Source of the DNA: Martinezella lusitana
GTDB taxonomy: Bacteria; Pseudomonadota; Alphaproteobacteria; Rhizobiales; Rhizobiaceae
Assembly: GCF_016901135.1 (NCBI RefSeq)
Contig: NZ_JAFEVL010000030.1
Coordinates: forward strand, 1 to 64,000
Direction: 5' to 3'
DNA length: 64,000 bases
A model generated the notes under the pieces. It was not told where the DNA came from and searched no databases. It saw only the letters and a program-made list of their open reading frames with translations. The number at the start of each line of letters is the position of its first letter. Position 1 is the first letter of the stretch. The position numbers were made by a program, and so were the translations under genes. This document shows, in pieces, positions 63,801 to 64,000 of the stretch.

Positions 63801-64000
63801 GGAGATGCTAACGTCATTTGCACCGAGAATCTGACCATTCACATCCACGCGACCGCTTCCGGTCGTCGTGCTGGTCGTACCGGAAAGCGTGATATCGCCA
63901 CGAGCCGTGACGGCATCGGCGCTGATCGTATTGGCACTGGCGTCGACAGTACCGGCAGCAAGGATCGTCGATGCCTTGGCGTTACCGCTGACTGCGACCG
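54870..64000 (-). CDS. cdiA: CdiA/filamentous haemagglutinin-type giant exoprotein, 5' end outside the window
   Basis: More than 3000 residues are encoded and the frame remains open at 64000, so the signal peptide and TPS secretion domain lie outside. From the N-terminal side there are: seven repeats of about 90-100 residues centred on (S)G(V/I)DFAATN (to about 62000); beta-helix repeats; a Cys-containing segment (YECQTRCGTG...CDSATPCQYYPD, about 60750-61130); short SGNxLTA repeats (60070-60400); the conserved FLFETRAAFLDVSKFYGSGY region (about 59850); Ser/Thr-rich FHA repeats; a pretoxin region (LDNYNYNYLYHQE). The last 120 or so residues resemble a C39-type cysteine peptidase: Cys in QPDGTPLCGVACC (codon 55263-55265), His in GYHFLIVDGAK (55017-55019) and Asp in YYLTRDPF. 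The partner transporter CdiB is not in the window. Confidence 0.88.
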   Translation of the reverse strand, partial: VAVSGNAKASTILAAGTVDASANTISADAVTARGDITLSGTTSTTTGSGRVDVNGQILGANDVSISGSSITAGAIVSGVDFARTAAAGGNIIQTSSGDVRLSSAGNITLGTLLSAGDLTAEGANFTAGSLTAHGDIDLKASGTTTASGRVDVSGQVLSAGDLAVNGNSLSAGLLVSGVDFAATEVSGGNIVLAQSGAMDLTVSGNAVAGTILSAGDFTAKAADLTADSITSHGKVGILGDVDVTNQILAAGNLTLNGGSITAPVLISGIDFAATNAAGGNIVLGQTGAMSLTATGNIVSQTMLSAGDVAIEAADLSADSLTGHGNVGIVGNVDVSNQVLAAGNLTINGASISAPILISGIDFAATNASGGNIVLASSATIAGNRAGDMSLTATAGIATSTMLAAGVVDANATTITANAVTGHDNITFAGGSSVNVTGQLLGASNVSLSGQTVQVGQAITGVDFAATAQSSNGAIVLGSGGNLDINAGSATAGTLIVAGGLDVAASAFTGGNITSHGAVSIGSSSSPGAVAINGQLLGASDVSVTGSGISGNVIVAGVDFAATSQSATGNIVLGQAATIAGNRAGDLTLKATSGNATVNSLMAAGSITVNAANNVSANAVAHGDLTIAAGNAITLTGQSLGADNVNLAARSITVDTLVSGVDFAATNASSNGSLMLQRSGTMTLAASNGSINANSLLSGGNLSATATQNIGYSSLQSLGNAALTAPGTIAYTSTTRVGGSLTLNTGALDLSGARGSRIVGGGTLIVNASSANLSGSNLVFGGLALNLSGSADLTNAQVSTVTNAGGSGDISISAGGLTTNANTELLAARDLTLTLPSLGNTGQFAAGNNITFNIAGDLANTPSGLVFAGNNANLFVGGTLTNNQGAILSGNGLVIAGPGGGQRNGAVVNIAGLLQSGGNMSILTNGLTNTTTSGPAIQRNVQVSNTILSAYDLITRTYECQTRCGTGSGQHEPTYGWTQTIDQLVSQIVSEDQLISGAGPSAKIRAGGALTINATNLTNAYSSIKSDSDMVLTVAGTLTNDGATLNRTTQTVCDSATPCQYYPDVISSDTTEGGPDCSGPNRPCIGSNDPTLTYSDNPNGNRDASRDLAAGTTVTVQAIGAISGVIQARGALAINGGGAVNNVASNGSIAGQVAIDAPATQSNPLGALNSMTAGGALFNVNAALAGVASNGGATVGSGPSIAASGPTIGSGPAISGNNLMASDGASISGGSLTANGSASMTGNGVTAATGTSISGSSLTAAGSASVTGNNLTAVGNASVSGNGLTAAGGTSISGTGVTAANGPSIGSNNLTAGVASANPNSLMGKLTAAIGNSGNLAQVLQVNGAQLAALAKPQSGGVGGTAPGQVFLFETRAAFLDVSKFYGSGYFIDRIGYTPETQVPFLGDAYFDNQLVDEQMRQLVGDGLGAGSFIPGDNATDQMKTLLDNGVAYAEANGLALGQALSPEQAASLTQSMVIYQTEIVDGAPVLVPVVYLSAADRAKTTSAAAMSGNTVSIDAGSVDNSGAIAAADGMTINATNIKANGGAFLSGGDMNLNATSGITLAAQTMNIGGQTVVAANGGITAGGNLKVDAGAGSLTLAGTKVTSGGSAQLSGQTVTIGAVKQDNGGVQTLVGTTVTTGGNLSIAGTSGVNIIASSAKVGGDLSVLSSNGAVNIISAGVENTVVSKDRLSLAQGGTVTTTTSLTQQGSSLIAGGAMLVSGNQGVLIGGSSLDAKGNLGIVSQNGNIAITASQDQTTSQSKTIAGAANDYKGGQSSSTSVTSSGSSITSENGSVTVEADGGNISVIGSDLAAKGGSANLIAKGDVTIGEATDTASSSSQSGSKKATEATTTADGSSISGQTGVNIASTGGNVTISASQVAAGDATHTADANIQAAGNIVIASGQDTDETTSDSKSSGFLSSSKTHTHTYDEDTVGSSISASGNITANAGGETVVSGSDMAAGGNLSLSGSTVTVMGAEEEHESDKQTKKSGIGVGSGGGFISIYGSKDSKSSQSETDNIGSTLSSGGTTTITSTQGDVNIFGSSSHSGDGTVISSARDVNIAPGAEDQSSSSETKRSGFGINFSSGSGSVSIGIGVGTSEEKRSKDANINAVSSLDSDGGITILANRNINDQSGQIAANGAVDLIAGDSVNMLSSNDVTNASEMQKKSFAGVSITVSSSLISAGQSAAQAADTLSSDNSVYGIAPAVLAGVNGYKALQSIIPNPDTGKTTGNFASISITAGYSFSESSSQSTSSIPVPPTISGSSVTIIAQSGDVVGRGVQINAGVGKDGQATTASDDPNNGNVLISAAGNVDLESVQATSDSKSSSKSGSASIGYSWNLGAQPSAGFAASGSYGSDKSNGRSVTQVNTNVSGTGTVNVIAGDTLTLAGGVLSGDTVNASAANGIVIESRQDIATYDEKTQSASLSIGPSPKGSVIGGGYSQGTITGDYANVSQQSGIFAGSGGYHVSTDGTIELIGGFIGSTADPTNNDLYANQILYSNIDNSMSASSGSYGVSLIGPGIPIPVVAQPARQDDHGETLATITPGNWNLTNQSQDLSALNTDVSKASSTVDPFDIDKLKAQQQSAAALSQLANTAIGSLANQMHWEEGSPEKVVLHAVAAAVVAQLAGGSPAQAAAGAGVEEIANGILQSVLGSDSSIKLNDTDKIAISEWAAMLIGAAAGGTQGAAASLDNYNYNYLYHQEALYREKAKQQLDECNQEGTTCSDSKIASLQEQIGYWDQLDTQRDTNLIDACTANRTGSACVAAVTDALKAVEYLRDPADPLMNPSTVAPGGYADMEMRLVNGRFGGLANQDVATAVYAERLQTIALLSQYQDSVQAALQGYVNQSIINAAVAVLTFGVTEKFNQNGNSVGGSKGSATDTPDGGSDVPTNNPPKTIPYTPEGNMTRQPDGTPLCGVACCCMVVSDATGKPLDLSSIFNQFSEIRQGGVNVLDMSQVLDNNGVSNSLLLKITQSDLNAALAAGNEVIVQVPAGTGYHFLIVDGAKTVDGANYYLTRDPFTGPRGVLSDLLGSALSGNAIIIKGAK
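55890..56600 (-). repeat. Pretoxin-coding segment of cdiA repeated in the orphan cassette (main copy)
   Basis: This part of the main gene, encoding DGTIELIGGFIGSTADPTNN to LDNYNYNYLYHQE, is the counterpart of 53610-54323. Both copies point the same way and are about 2.3 kb apart. Recombination between them would delete the main toxin and immunity gene and join CdiA to the orphan toxin. Confidence 0.75.
60070..60400 (-). repeat. Short tandem repeats inside cdiA
   Basis: The encoded protein runs through about nine units of ten residues of the form (A/T)S(I/V/M)(S/T)GN(N/G)(L/V)TA, alternating SISGSSLTAAG-like and SVTGNNLTAVG-like units. The DNA is correspondingly repetitive at about 30-36 base spacing, so length variation by slippage is possible. 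Confidence 0.7.
62000..63800 (-). repeat. Long tandem repeats of the cdiA haemagglutinin region
   Basis: The block encoding (S)G(V/I)DFA recurs at about 63755, 63460, 63190, 62915, 62610, 62325 and 62015, a spacing of about 270-310 bases. Each unit also includes an Ala/Gly-rich GNIVLxxxxAM(S/T)L strand and a SAG...SxGxV segment, as in beta-helix repeats. Confidence 0.75.

Overview
The gene families, roughly 60% GC content and plasmid-type transfer genes point to a Rhizobiaceae alphaproteobacterium (Rhizobium, Agrobacterium, Ensifer or a relative). The window is most likely part of an accessory replicon or megaplasmid. I see no rRNA, tRNA or CRISPR array.

Layout. 1-2.9 kb: end of a type IV AbiE-like toxin-antitoxin pair, a decayed IS5-family element and an AT-rich gap. 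2.9-12.5 kb: a minus-strand catabolic operon (class III aminotransferase, ThDP enzyme, SDR, and a response-regulator-like protein lacking the phosphorylation residues), a GntR/FCD regulator, and a divergent polyamine-type ABC importer. Matching TTTTGTTGCAACAAAA-type palindromes lie in front of the operon and in front of the regulator. 12.5-19.9 kb: a scarred mobile zone with a truncated HlyD, traA divergent from traCD with a candidate oriT between them, and IS21 and IS6 remnants; traG and the mating-pore genes are absent. 19.9-34.4 kb: a catabolic island with an alpha/beta hydrolase, GntR regulator, class II aldolase, NMT1/THI5-type ABC importer, amidase, bicupin, flavin monooxygenase, SDR, Asp/Glu-racemase-like enzyme, adenine deaminase and AzgA purine permease. 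34.8-41.5 kb: AraC regulator, CHASE2 nucleotide cyclase, FecR protein with a His/Asp-rich tail, LysR regulator, SDR and a SnoaL-like protein. 41.9-51.4 kb: a dipeptide-type ABC importer with a fused double ATPase, MarR regulator, SDR and two FAD amine or amino-acid oxidases.

51.6-64 kb is the most striking part: a contact-dependent inhibition (CDI) type locus read on the minus strand. A giant CdiA/filamentous haemagglutinin gene, open at the right window edge, ends in a C39-like cysteine-peptidase-like toxin domain and overlaps a small immunity gene by one base. Behind it lies a second, orphan CdiA C-terminus. It repeats the pretoxin region of the main gene, then carries a HINT domain and a barnase-like ribonuclease domain, followed by a barstar-like immunity gene. 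Two frameshifts keep this orphan cassette silent as it stands. A third, decayed immunity-like fragment follows. The arrangement fits toxin switching by recombination between the repeated pretoxin segments.

Family assignments rest on motif recognition by eye; no database search or computation was run.
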